Origin: Streptomyces sp. PH10-H1
GTDB lineage: Bacteria > Actinomycetota > Actinomycetes > Streptomycetales > Streptomycetaceae
DNA: 64,000 nt
Reading direction: 5' to 3'
Assembly (NCBI RefSeq): GCF_030063355.1
Contig: NZ_JASISZ010000010.1
Location: 62,001-126,000, forward strand
This document shows, piece by piece, positions 1 to 10,200 of the stretch. The translations under genes and the position numbers were made by a program. The notes under the pieces are model-generated. The model saw nothing but the letters and a program-made list of their open reading frames with translations, had not been told where the DNA came from and searched no databases. Numbering within the stretch: the stretch's first letter is position 1; the number at the start of each line of letters is the position of its first letter.

Positions 1-1070
<1,070 letters not shown>

Positions 1071-1127
1071 AGTCTGCATGTCCCGTCCGGACCCGGCCGG
1101 GCCCCGCCGAGGAAAGACTGACGCCCC

Positions 1128-2207
1128 GTGGACGTGCAGAAGAAGCTCGACGAGATCGTCGCGGCCATCGAAGGCGCGCGGTCCATGCCGATGTCCGCCT
1201 CCTGCGTGGTCAACCGCGCCGAGCTGCTGAGCAGGCTCGAGGAGGTGCGCTCGGCGCTCCCCGACTCGCTGTCGCAGGCCGAAGCACTGCTCGGCGGCCG
1301 TGAGCAGATGGTCGAGGACGCCCGCCTCGAAGCGAACCGGATCATCGAGTCCGCGCACGCCGAGCGCGGCTCGCTGATCTCGGACACCCAGGTCGCCCGG
1401 CAGTCCCAGGGCGAGGCGGAGCGGATCGTGGCCGAGGCCCGCCGTGAGGCGGAGGAGATCCGCGCCGAGGCCGACGACTACGTGGACAGCAAGCTCGCCA
1501 ATTTCGAGGTCGTCCTCACCAAGACCATCGGCTCCGTCGACCGGGGCCGCGAGAAGCTGCTCGGCCAGGGTCCCGGCCTGGACGAGCAGGGCTACGAGGA
1601 CGCGGACGCCCCCGAACGCAGCGCCGACCCGGAGACCCTGCGCCGCCGGGCCGACGACTATGTGGCCACGAAGCTCGGAGCCTTCGAGGCGGTGCTCTCC
1701 AAGACCCTGGAGGCCGTCGGCCGCGGCCGGCTGAAACTGACCGGCCACAGCGTCGAGGACGAGCTGGGCGCCCACATGGCGGCCCAGGACGCCGCGGACG
1801 CGGCGGCCGGCCACCAGACCGACGCCGAGTTCATGGCGGGCCTGGCGGCCCCGGTCCCCGAGCAGGCCCAGCAGACGGACTACACGTACGACGCGACGCC
1901 CGTCCCCGCCCCCGACTACGGCTACCAGCAGCAGGAGTACGTCCAGCAGGCCGCGTACTCCGACCCGTACGCCGCACAGCAGCAGGGCTACCCGGAGCAG
2001 GCCGGATACGGCTACCAGCCGGACTACGGACAGCAGCAGCAGGCCTACGCCGACCCGCAGGCGCAGTTCCCGCAAGAGCAGCAGCCCTACGCCCAGCAGC
2101 AGCACCAGCAGCATCAGCACCAGGCCGCCGCCCTGGACGAGACCAGCCTGTTCGACACCGGCATGATCGACCTGAACCGGCTGCGGGAGCTGGAGCAGGG
2201 CCGCTGA
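1128..2207 (+). CDS. Coiled-coil protein, DivIVA/ATP-synthase-b-like, with Gln/Tyr-rich tail
   Basis: A 359-residue soluble protein from GTG 1128. Residues about 30-120 and 165-200 are charged, Ala/Glu/Arg-rich heptad-like helices. Two similar segments (DDYVDSKLANFEVVLTKT and DDYVATKLGAFEAVLSKT) form an internal duplication. The last 110 residues are low-complexity Gln/Tyr/Ala/Pro repeats containing many QQQ and GYG motifs. A gene of this type sits between coaD and yceD in streptomycetes. Its function is not known to me; the coiled coil resembles cytoskeletal or polar-growth proteins related to DivIVA. The disordered tail suggests self-association, but that is inference. An RBS-like GAGGAAAG lies about 10 nt before the start. 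Confidence 0.8.
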   Translation: MDVQKKLDEIVAAIEGARSMPMSASCVVNRAELLSRLEEVRSALPDSLSQAEALLGGREQMVEDARLEANRIIESAHAERGSLISDTQVARQSQGEAERIVAEARREAEEIRAEADDYVDSKLANFEVVLTKTIGSVDRGREKLLGQGPGLDEQGYEDADAPERSADPETLRRRADDYVATKLGAFEAVLSKTLEAVGRGRLKLTGHSVEDELGAHMAAQDAADAAAGHQTDAEFMAGLAAPVPEQAQQTDYTYDATPVPAPDYGYQQQEYVQQAAYSDPYAAQQQGYPEQAGYGYQPDYGQQQQAYADPQAQFPQEQQPYAQQQHQQHQHQAAALDETSLFDTGMIDLNRLRELEQGR

Positions 2208-2362
2208 CGGCGCTCGCCAGCGGCCGGTGGGACCGGCGGCCGGCGGGGCAGGGAAGGGGCGAGTTGGGTCCTTGGCGCACGTCCAGTATCCTGACCTTTC
2301 CAGCCGTGTGAATCGCCGGCTCTTCGGGCTGCCCACCCCCCGGGTGAGGGCAAGCCGGACCG

Positions 2363-2980
2363 ATGAAAGAGGAAGCCCTGAAAACCCCCCGTCTCGACCA
2401 CCGCGACCCGCTCGTGTTCGACACGCATGAGCTGGGTCGTCGTCCTGGTTCGATGCGGAAGGTCTCCCGTTCGGTTCCGGCACCGAAGGACCTCGGTATC
2501 GAGGTCATCACGGTGCCCGAGAACGCGCCCGTACAGCTGGAGCTCCGCTTGGAGTCGGTCATGGAAGGGGTACTTGTCACAGGTACCGTCCGTGCGCCGC
2601 TCACAGGGGAGTGCGTAAGGTGTCTGGAGCCGTTCGAGCGCAAGCTCGATGCGGAATTCCAGGAGATGTACTCCTACCCCGACGCCGACACCCGGACCGC
2701 CCGCAAGGACGAAGCCGGTGACGACGCGGAGGAGGAGGCTCTCTTCCTCGAGGACGACCTGTTCGATCTCGAACCCGCGCTGCGGGACGCGGTGGTGCTC
2801 GCACTGCCGCTGCAGCCGGTGTGTCAGGAAGACTGCCCGGGACTGTGCTCCGAGTGCGGAGAGCGGCTCGCGGACGATCCGGACCACCACCATGAGGTCG
2901 CCGACATCCGTTGGGCGGCCCTGCAGGAATTTAAGAAGAGCGGTGCCGACCAGGGCGCCGACGAGAACCAGGAGAAGTAG
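2363..2980 (+). CDS. YceD/DUF177 family protein (23S rRNA accumulation/L32-linked)
   Basis: DUF177/YceD proteins are encoded immediately upstream of rpmF in most bacteria and are linked to 23S rRNA maturation. The 205-residue product has CVRC near residue 78 and a [13 protein letters not shown] cluster near residue 155 that should bind zinc, followed by an acidic stretch. Its stop at 2978-2980 is 2 nt before the rpmF start, so the two are co-transcribed. The start is uncertain. ATG 2363 is the first candidate, but AGAGGA (2368-2373) lies ideally for a CTG at 2378, and starting there would give an N-terminus closer to the homologues I recall. Confidence 0.85.
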   Translation: MKEEALKTPRLDHRDPLVFDTHELGRRPGSMRKVSRSVPAPKDLGIEVITVPENAPVQLELRLESVMEGVLVTGTVRAPLTGECVRCLEPFERKLDAEFQEMYSYPDADTRTARKDEAGDDAEEEALFLEDDLFDLEPALRDAVVLALPLQPVCQEDCPGLCSECGERLADDPDHHHEVADIRWAALQEFKKSGADQGADENQEK

Positions 2981-2982
2981 CC

Positions 2983-3156
2983 GTGGCTGTTCCGAAGCGG
3001 AAGATGTCGCGCAGCAACACGCGCCACCGCCGTGCGCAGTGGAAGGCTGTTGTTCCGAGCCTGGTGGCGTGCGAGAGCTGCCACCAGCCGAAGCAGAGCC
3101 ACATCGCGTGCCCGAGCTGCGGCACGTACAACCGTCGTCAGGTCCTCGAGGTCTGA
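2983..3156 (+). CDS. rpmF: 50S ribosomal protein L32
   Basis: A 57-residue basic protein from GTG 2983, starting [17 protein letters not shown], which is the classic L32 N-terminus. It has two CxxC pairs (CESC and CPSC) making the zinc ribbon, so it is the zinc-binding (C+) form rather than the zinc-independent paralogue that actinobacteria often carry elsewhere. It follows yceD by 2 nt, with GGAG at 2971-2974 acting as its ribosome binding site inside the end of yceD. It ends 19 nt before rnc, consistent with the conserved yceD-rpmF-rnc operon. Confidence 0.97.
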   Translation: MAVPKRKMSRSNTRHRRAQWKAVVPSLVACESCHQPKQSHIACPSCGTYNRRQVLEV

Positions 3157-3175
3157 TCGGCGGGTGACAGGCTCC

Positions 3176-3913
3176 ATGTCAGACGCCAAATCGCCGAAGC
3201 AGGCGCCGGCGGACACAGCCTGGTCTCACACGCTTCTGGAAGGGCGGCTCGGGTACACACTCGAGCCCGCCCTTCTGGTGCGTGCGCTGACCCATCGCTC
3301 GTTCGCGTACGAGAACGGCGGTCTGCCCACCAATGAGCGGCTGGAGTTCCTCGGGGACTCCGTGCTCGGTCTGGTGGTCACGGACACGCTGTACCGCACC
3401 CACCCCGACCTGCCCGAAGGCCAGCTGGCCAAGTTGCGGGCCGCGGTGGTCAACTCGCGTGCGCTGGCGGAAGTGAGTCGCGACCTCGACCTGGGCGGAT
3501 TCATCCGTCTCGGACGGGGTGAGGAAGGCACCGGCGGCCGGGACAAGGCATCGATCCTCGCGGACACCCTCGAGGCGGTCATCGGCGCGGTCTACCTGGA
3601 CCAGGGGCTGGACGCCGCTTCCGAGTTCGTCCACCGGCTCTTCGATCCACTGATCGAGAAGTCGTCCAACCTCGGGGCAGGCCTGGACTGGAAGACCAGT
3701 CTCCAGGAGCTGACCGCGAGCGAGGGTCTCGGTGTCCCCGAGTATGTGGTCACCGAATCGGGCCCCGACCACGAGAAGACCTTCACGGCTGCCGCCCGCG
3801 TCGGTGGTGTCGAGTACGGCGCCGGCACCGGCCGCAGCAAGAAGGAAGCAGAACAGCAGGCGGCCGAGTCCGCCTGGCGTGCGATTCGCGAATCCGCAAC
3901 CGCGGCGAGCTGA
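3176..3913 (+). CDS. rnc: Ribonuclease III (AbsB type)
   Basis: Double-strand-specific endoribonuclease for rRNA processing and mRNA turnover. In S. coelicolor the orthologue (AbsB) is needed for normal antibiotic production. The 245-residue protein has the RNase III signature [13 protein letters not shown] and the second catalytic stretch [17 protein letters not shown]-terminal dsRNA-binding domain includes WKTSLQELT and the final [16 protein letters not shown] helix. The start is ATG 3176; an in-frame GTG at 3164 is also possible. It lies 19 nt after rpmF and ends 17 nt before a strong hairpin that separates it from mutM. Confidence 0.95.
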   Translation: MSDAKSPKQAPADTAWSHTLLEGRLGYTLEPALLVRALTHRSFAYENGGLPTNERLEFLGDSVLGLVVTDTLYRTHPDLPEGQLAKLRAAVVNSRALAEVSRDLDLGGFIRLGRGEEGTGGRDKASILADTLEAVIGAVYLDQGLDAASEFVHRLFDPLIEKSSNLGAGLDWKTSLQELTASEGLGVPEYVVTESGPDHEKTFTAAARVGGVEYGAGTGRSKKEAEQQAAESAWRAIRESATAAS

Positions 3914-3930
3914 ACGCACACACGTCAGTA

Positions 3931-3961
3931 CGAGCCCACCGGCACTCAGCCGGTGGGCTCG
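3931..3961 (+). terminator. Hairpin between rnc and mutM
   Basis: A perfect 13-bp inverted repeat, CGAGCCCACCGGC (3931-3943) and its complement (3949-3961), with a 5-nt ACTCA loop. There is no U-tract, as is usual for Streptomyces terminators. It lies just after the rnc stop. It may terminate rnc or stabilise its 3' end. Confidence 0.75.
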
Positions 3962-3983
3962 ACGCGTACCCGGAGGAGGAGCG

Positions 3984-4850
3984 GTGCCCGAGCTGCCTGA
4001 GGTCGAAGTCGTCCGCATCGGGCTGGAGCGCTGGGTCACCGGCCGCACCGTCGCGGACGCGGAGGTGCTGCATCCGCGCGCCGTCCGCCGTCATCTCGCG
4101 GGTTCGGAGGACTTCGCGGACCGGCTGGCCGGTGCGCGGATCGGCCCGGCCCGCCGCCGCGGCAAGTATCTGTGGCTGCCGCTGGACGGCGAGACCTCGC
4201 TGCTCGGACACCTCGGCATGAGCGGCCAGCTGCTCATCCAGCCGCACGGGACCCCGGACGAGACCCATCTGCGGATCCGGATCCGGTTCGACGACGAGCT
4301 CGGGACGGAGCTGCGCTTCGTGGACCAGCGCACCTTCGGCGGCCTGTCGCTCCACGACGTCGTACCGGGGGACCCACAGGGCCTGCCCGTACCGCTCGCG
4401 CACATCGCCAGGGACCCGCTCGACGACGCCTTCGACGAGGATCTCTTCCACGCCGCGCTGCGCCGCCGCCGGACCACGATCAAGCGCGCCCTGCTCGACC
4501 AGTCGCTGATCAGCGGGGTCGGCAACATCTACGCCGACGAGGCGCTGTGGCGCTCCCGGCTGCACTACGAACGGCCCACCGCGACGCTGACCCGGCCCAG
4601 GACCGCCGAGCTGGTGACCCATGTCCGCGAGGTGATGGCGGACGCGCGGGCGGCCGGCGGCACGAGCTTCGACAGCCTGTACGTCAACGTGAATGGTGAG
4701 TCCGGCTACTTCGACCGGTCGCTGGACGCCTACGGCCGGGAGGACGAGCCGTGCCGCCGCTGCGGTACCGCGATCCGCCGCCGCCCCTGGATGAACCGTT
4801 CCAGCTACTTCTGCCCGCGCTGTCAGCGCCCGGCGCGCTCCGCGTCGTAG
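3984..4850 (+). CDS. mutM: Formamidopyrimidine-DNA glycosylase
   Basis: Base-excision repair glycosylase/AP lyase that removes 8-oxoguanine and formamidopyrimidines. The start at GTG 3984 follows GGAGGAG and gives the essential PELPEVE N-terminus (catalytic proline after removal of the first residue, and Glu). The product is 288 aa. The helix-two-turn-helix is present ([20 protein letters not shown]), and a C-terminal zinc finger CRRC...CPRC ends the protein. Gene order rnc-mutM is conserved in actinobacteria. Its last 28 bp overlap the convergent HxlR gene. Confidence 0.96.
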   Translation: MPELPEVEVVRIGLERWVTGRTVADAEVLHPRAVRRHLAGSEDFADRLAGARIGPARRRGKYLWLPLDGETSLLGHLGMSGQLLIQPHGTPDETHLRIRIRFDDELGTELRFVDQRTFGGLSLHDVVPGDPQGLPVPLAHIARDPLDDAFDEDLFHAALRRRRTTIKRALLDQSLISGVGNIYADEALWRSRLHYERPTATLTRPRTAELVTHVREVMADARAAGGTSFDSLYVNVNGESGYFDRSLDAYGREDEPCRRCGTAIRRRPWMNRSSYFCPRCQRPARSAS

Positions 4851-5233
4851 GCCTGCCGGGCTGCCAGCACCTCGGGCATCCGGCCTTCGACCAGGTGGAT
4901 CAGGTCGAGCAGCCGCTGGGTGGTGTCCAGGCCCAGCGGGGTGAGGCGGTATTCGACGCGCGGCGGGTTGGTCGCCTGCGCCTCGCGGTGCACCAGCCCG
5001 TCGCGTTCCAGCGCGTGCAGCGTCTGGGAGAGCATCTTCTCGCTCACGCCCTCGACCCGGCGGCGCAGCTCGTTGAAGCGCAACGTGTCCTCGCCAAGCG
5101 CGCCGAGCGTCAGACTTCCCCAGCGGCCCGTCACGTGCTCCAGGGTGCCGCGTGAGGGGCAGCTGCGGGCGAAGACGTTGAAGGGGAGCTGGGGTTCTTG
5201 CAGCGACACGTCGTGCTGGGGGCAGTCGGTCAT
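4823..5233 (-). CDS. HxlR-family winged-helix transcriptional regulator
   Basis: A 136-residue regulator. The N-terminal half has the HxlR pattern (a Cys-containing [20 protein letters not shown], then [20 protein letters not shown], then [10 protein letters not shown]), a winged helix-turn-helix typical of proteins that sense redox or electrophilic stress through an N-terminal Cys. The 3' end overlaps mutM convergently by 28 bp. The target genes are not evident from context; HxlR proteins usually control a divergent neighbour, but here the upstream gene is on the same strand. Confidence 0.88.
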   Translation of the reverse strand: MTDCPQHDVSLQEPQLPFNVFARSCPSRGTLEHVTGRWGSLTLGALGEDTLRFNELRRRVEGVSEKMLSQTLHALERDGLVHREAQATNPPRVEYRLTPLGLDTTQRLLDLIHLVEGRMPEVLAARQAYDAERAGR

Positions 5234-5303
5234 AAGGGCAGCGTACGCCTGGATTGCGCTAACCGACAGGCTGCGCTTTCGAAAAGTTAGTATTTGGATC
5301 CTG

Positions 5304-6155
5304 CTAGAACCCGAAGTCCTGTGTCCACCAGGGGCCGCCCGAAGCGAAGTGGACTCCCACGCCGAGGGTCTTGTAGTCGCAGTTCAGGATGTTGGCCCGG
5401 TGGCCGGGGCTGTTCATCCAGGCGGACATCACGGCCGCCGCGTCGGCCTGGCCGCGGGCGATGTTCTCCCCGCCGAGATTGGTGATGCGGGCCGCCTTGG
5501 CCCGGTCCCAGGGCGTGCTGCCGTCCGGGTCGGTGTGATCGAAGAAGTCGCGGGCCGCCATGTCCTGACTGAACGCCTGGGCGAGTTTGGCCAGCGACGC
5601 GTCCGTGGCGACGGGGGAGCAGCCGACCTTGGCGCGCTCGGCGTTCACCAGCGACAGCACGGCGGCCTTGGCGGCGGTGGTGCTGCCGTCCTGGGTCGGC
5701 GTCGTGGTGGGGGTGTGGGTCTGCGTGGCCGCGGGGGAGGTCGACGGGGCGGCCGTCGTACGGGAGGGCGTCACCTTCGGGGACGGGGTGATGCCGGTCG
5801 CGGTGGCGGAGGTCGTGGGCGCCGTCGTCGGGGCGCTGCTGCGGGTTCCGCCGCGGCTGGTGGGTGCGGTCGTGCGGCCACCGGTCTGCGGAGTGGGGGA
5901 GCCGGCGTCCGTCACCGAGGGGCCGGACGAGCCGTCCGTCTGGGTGCGTGATGCGGCGTTGTCGCGCTGGCCGAGGCCACCCGACGGTCCGTTCAGCGAC
6001 GGCAGCAGCCCGGAGGACATCGCCACGGCGCCCACGGCCAGGGCGGCGGACGACGCCAGCAGTCCGGTGCGTACGGGACTGTGCGGGCGCCGGCGACCCC
6101 GGTGGCCTCGCTGCGGCGTGGCGGTCTCGGCGACTGTGCGACTGTGGCGGCCCAT
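5304..6155 (-). CDS. Secreted CAP (SCP/PR1-like) domain protein
   Basis: A 283-residue exported protein. It has a basic N-terminus, a hydrophobic segment at about 31-50 (signal peptide or anchor), then a long Thr/Ser/Pro-rich linker (about 60-165). The C-terminal CAP domain shows VNAERAKVGCSPV, FFDHTDPDG, NIARGQADAAAVMSAWMNSPGH and the final WWTQDFG. CAP proteins are extracellular; the histidines in DHTDPDG and SPGH form the CAP cavity. The biochemical role in Streptomyces is unknown to me. It is divergent from acyP with about 120 bp between them. Confidence 0.88.
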   Translation of the reverse strand: MGRHSRTVAETATPQRGHRGRRRPHSPVRTGLLASSAALAVGAVAMSSGLLPSLNGPSGGLGQRDNAASRTQTDGSSGPSVTDAGSPTPQTGGRTTAPTSRGGTRSSAPTTAPTTSATATGITPSPKVTPSRTTAAPSTSPAATQTHTPTTTPTQDGSTTAAKAAVLSLVNAERAKVGCSPVATDASLAKLAQAFSQDMAARDFFDHTDPDGSTPWDRAKAARITNLGGENIARGQADAAAVMSAWMNSPGHRANILNCDYKTLGVGVHFASGGPWWTQDFGF

Positions 6156-6277
6156 GTGGCGGTGTCCTCACTTTCTCGGATTGACCCGAACGGGTGAGTC
6201 CTGTTGCCGGGCGACTGTATCGAACGACGCACGGGACTGGAGTGAAGCCTGCGCAACTGACGGGATAGCGTGCGCAC

Positions 6278-6559
6278 ATGAACGAAAATGTCCGGCTTAC
6301 GGCATGGGTGCGCGGGCGCGTCCAGGGCGTCGGTTTCCGCTGGTGGACCCGGGCCAACGCGATGCGGATCGGCGGTCTGACCGGATACGCCGGCAACCTC
6401 GGGGACGGCCGGGTGCAGGTCGTGGCCGAGGGGGAACGCAAGCAGTGCGAACAACTGCTCGACTGGCTGGGTACCGGGGACACGCCCGGCCGGGTCGACG
6501 GCGTCACCGAGATCTGGGGCCGGCCGCGCGGTGGCTATGACGGATTCGAGATCCGCTGA
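6278..6559 (+). CDS. acyP: Acylphosphatase
   Basis: A small (93 aa) cytosolic enzyme hydrolysing acyl phosphates. The diagnostic motif [11 protein letters not shown] supplies the phosphate-binding loop and catalytic Arg, and [11 protein letters not shown] supplies the catalytic Asn. The length is exactly typical. ATG 6278 is chosen as the first Met; the family starts within a few residues of it. It stands alone, divergent from the CAP-domain gene. Confidence 0.95.
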   Translation: MNENVRLTAWVRGRVQGVGFRWWTRANAMRIGGLTGYAGNLGDGRVQVVAEGERKQCEQLLDWLGTGDTPGRVDGVTEIWGRPRGGYDGFEIR

Positions 6560-6902
6560 CGGTCACTCCGCGCGTACATGCCGCGGGCATTCACCGACGG
6601 CAAGGTGCCGCGGGACAGTTGCCATATCCGGAGTGTCGTGCAAGGCTGCCGACATCGAGGATGATCTCGACGCCCCACGGGCAGCCGCCGGCGCTATTTC
6701 GCCGTGTTTTCTGAGGCCGACCCGAGGACTGGGCTGTGATCGTGTTGACCGTCCAACTATTTGGTGAGACGCTGGAAGCCCCGCGCATCGTAGCCGTAAT
6801 GCAATCGAAGCGGCGGCTTCGGCGCTCCGCGCGGGTGCACATACCCCTCACTCACGACCCTACCGCTCCCGGTCGGTCACTCAGCGTGGAGGACCATCAA
6901 TC
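6560..6902. other. Intergenic region upstream of the short conserved coiled-coil gene
   Basis: I see no convincing gene here. The sequence is less GC-rich than its surroundings around 6700-6800, which suits a promoter region for the gene at 6903. TTGACC at 6744 is a possible -35 element, but I could not find a clear -10 at the right distance. GTGGAGGACC just before 6903 serves as the ribosome binding region. Confidence 0.4.
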
Positions 6903-7106
6903 ATGGCAAAGGCGCTTCTCGGTTACGTCGGCGGCCCCGACCCGCGACTCCTCGCCGAGATGCGAAGGCTTCAGCAGCGCGTTCAGGATCTGGAGTCCGA
7001 GCTCGTTCGGATGCAGGCCGAGAACGATGAACTGACTGTGGCGTCGCACGAAGAGTCGCTGCTCAGCAGCATCGATGTATCTCGCGCGGAACCCGTACTC
7101 GCCTGA
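6903..7106 (+). CDS. Short conserved coiled-coil protein upstream of smc
   Basis: A 67-residue acidic protein. Residues about 14-45 (LLAEMRRLQQRVQDLESEL and onward) form a heptad coiled coil; the N-terminus MAKALLGYVGG and the tail are conserved in streptomycetes as far as I recall. No function is known to me. Position 5' of smc is a constant context, but the hairpin at 7157-7178 lies between them, so they are probably separate transcripts. Confidence 0.8.
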   Translation: MAKALLGYVGGPDPRLLAEMRRLQQRVQDLESELVRMQAENDELTVASHEESLLSSIDVSRAEPVLA

Positions 7107-7156
7107 TCCGGACCCAGTACCCGGACGGGTGCCACGGCACCGCTAGAGAATTTTGC

Positions 7157-7178
7157 AAGGGACGCTTCGGCGTCCCTT
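7157..7178 (+). terminator. Hairpin terminator with TTCG tetraloop
   Basis: A perfect 9-bp stem AAGGGACGC / GCGTCCCTT closed by a TTCG tetraloop, about 50 nt after the stop at 7106, followed by a pyrimidine-rich run. It should end the small coiled-coil transcript before smc. Confidence 0.8.
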
Positions 7179-7286
7179 CGTCGTTCCGTCCTCCCCGCAG
7201 GCCCCCCGACGATCACTGATCTCTTCGTCTGATGTGCCCTGCACCTTCCCTGGCGAAACCGAAGCCGGAAGGTAGAGTCCGACGGC

Positions 7287-10200
7287 GTGCATCTCAAGAG
7301 CCTCACGCTGCGCGGATTCAAATCCTTCGCCTCCGCCACGACGCTGCGCTTCGAGCCCGGCATCACGTGCGTCGTAGGCCCCAACGGGTCCGGTAAGTCC
7401 AATGTGGTGGACGCGCTCTCCTGGGTCATGGGCGAGCAGGGAGCCAAGTCGCTGCGCGGCGGCAAGATGGAGGACGTCATCTTCGCCGGCACCACCGGCC
7501 GCCCGCCGCTGGGCCGCGCCGAGGTGTCGCTGACGATCGACAACTCCGACGGTGTGCTGCCCATCGAGTACGCCGAGGTCACCATCACGCGGATCATGTT
7601 CCGCAACGGTGGCAGCGAATACCAGATCAACGGCGACACCTGCCGGCTGCTGGACATCCAGGAACTGCTCTCCGACTCCGGTATCGGCCGCGAGATGCAC
7701 GTCATCGTGGGCCAGGGCCAGCTCGACTCCGTCCTGCACGCCGACCCGATGGGCCGCCGCGCCTTCATCGAGGAGGCGGCCGGGGTGCTCAAGCACCGCA
7801 AGCGCAAGGAGAAGGCGCTGCGGAAGCTGGACGCGATGCAGGCCAACCTCGCGCGCATACAGGATCTGACGAACGAGCTGCGGCGGCAGCTCAAGCCGCT
7901 GGGACGGCAGGCGCAGGTCGCGCGGCGCGCCGCCGTCATCCAGGCCGACCTGCGGGACGCCCGGCTGCGGCTGCTCGCCGACGATCTCGTCATCCTGCGC
8001 GAAGCGCTGCGGGCCGAAGTCGCCGACGAGGCGTCGCTCAAGGAGCGGCGCGACGCGGTGGAACGGGAGCTGGCGGCCGCCCTGCAGCGCGAGACCGCGC
8101 TGGAGGAGCAGGTCAGAGCACTCGCGCCGCGGCTGGCCGACGCGCAGGCGACCTGGTACGGCCTCTCCCAACTCGCCGAACGGGTGCGCGGCACGATCGG
8201 GCTCGCCGAACAGCGGGTGCGGCACGCCACCGGGCAGCCGGCCGAGGAGCGGCGCGGCCGGGAGCCGGAGGACATGGAACGCGAGGCGGCCCGGATCCGC
8301 GAGCAGGAGGCCGAACTCACCGAGGCGCTCGACGCGGCGCAGCGGGCGCTGGACGACACCGTCGACCACCGCGCCGCCCTGGAACGGGAACTCGCCGCGG
8401 AGGAACAGCGGCTCAGGTCCGTGGCGCGGGCGATCGCGGACCGCCGCGAGGGCCTGGCGCGGCTGCAGGGCCAGGTCAACGCGGCACGTGGCCGCGCCGG
8501 TTCCGCCGAGGCGGAGATCGGTCGGCTCGCCACCGCCCGTGACGAGGCACGGGACCGCGCCGAATCCGCGCAGGAGGAGTACGAGGAACTCAAGGCGCGG
8601 GTGGACGGCCTGGAGGCGGACGACTCCGAGCTGGAGGAGCGCCTCGACGCCGCCGGGCGCGAACAGCAGCAGGCCGAGGAGGCGTTCTCGGCCGTACGCG
8701 AAGCCCTCACCGCGGCCGAGCGTGAGCGCGCCGCCCTCACCGCCCGCCGCGACGCGCTGGCCCTCGGACTGCGCCGCAAGGACGGCACCGGCGCGCTGCT
8801 CGCCGCCGGCGACCGGCTCAGCGGGCTGCTCGGCCCCGCCGCCGAACTGCTCACCGTGGCGCCGGGCTTCGAGGTCCCCGTCGCGGCCGCCCTCGGCGCG
8901 GCGGCCGACGCGATCGCCGTATCGGGCCCTTCGGCCGCCGCCGACGCGCTGCGGCTGCTGCGCAAGGAGGACGCAGGCCGCGCGGCCCTGCTGGTGGCGG
9001 ACGGACCGTCCTCCGGGGTGTGGGCAGGTGTCGCGCGGGTCGAGGCGGGGGCAGCCACAGGCGCGGCTCCGGGAGAGGGCGGGCACAGCCCGGCCACCGG
9101 CCCGCAGCCGGCAACGATGCATCAGGCCGCCGTGGCCGCCGCCGTACCGCACGCGCGCGGCGAAGCCGCCACGCTGACGGCCGGCACCCGCCCCGCCGCC
9201 GCCCTCGTCGGCGGGCCGGACGATCTGCTCCCCGCGGTCCGCCGTCTCCTGCGCGACACGGTCGTCGTGGAAACCCTCACCGACGCGGAAGCCCTCGTGG
9301 CCGCGCACCCGGGGCTCACCGCCGTCACCGCCGAAGGCGACGTGCTGGCCGCGCACTTCGCGCACGGCGGGTCGGCGGGGGTGCCGAGTCTGCTGGAGGT
9401 GCGGGCCGTCGTCGACGAGGCGGCGCGGGAACTGGAGCGGCTGGCGGCGCTGTGCGGGTCGCTGGCGGAGGACCAGCGGGAGGCGAAGGAGCAGCGCGCG
9501 GCAGCTGCGCGGACTGTCGACGCGCTCGCGCAGCGGCGGCGGGCGGCGGAGAAGGAGAAGTCGTCGGTCGCGCAGCAGTTGGGGCGGCTGGCCGGGCAGG
9601 CGCGCGCGGCCGGGGGAGAGGTGGAGCGCAGCGCCTCCGCCGTGGGGCGGGCCGAGGAGGCGCTGGCCGTGGCGATGGAGGAGTTCGAGGAGCTGTCGGT
9701 ACGGCTGGGGGAGGCCGGGGAGACCCCGGGCGAGGAGGAGCCGGACACCTCCGTACGGGACCGCTTGGCCGCCGACGGGGCCAACGCCCGTCAGACCGAG
9801 ATGGAGGCGCGGCTCCAGGTCCGTACCCACGAGGAGCGGGTGAAGGGGCTGGCCGGACGGGCCGACGGGCTGGACCGTGCGGCCCAGCTGGAGCGCGAGA
9901 CGCGGGCCCGCGCCGAGCGGCGCCGGGCGCGGCTGGAGTACGAGGCGCGGGTCGCCGCGGCGGTGCTGGCCGGTGCGCGGGCCCTGCTGGAGTACGTGGC
10001 GGTGTCGGTGTCCCGTGCGGAGGAGGAGCGCGCGGCGGCCGAGCGGGCGCGGGCGGAGCGCGAGGCGCAGCTGGGGGAGGAGCGCCGGCAGGGCCGGGAG
10101 CTGAAGGCAGAGCTGGACAAGCTGACCGACTTCGTCCACAAGGGCGAGGTGCTGGGCGCAGAGAAGCGGCTGCGTATCGAGCAGCTGGAGACCAGGTCGC

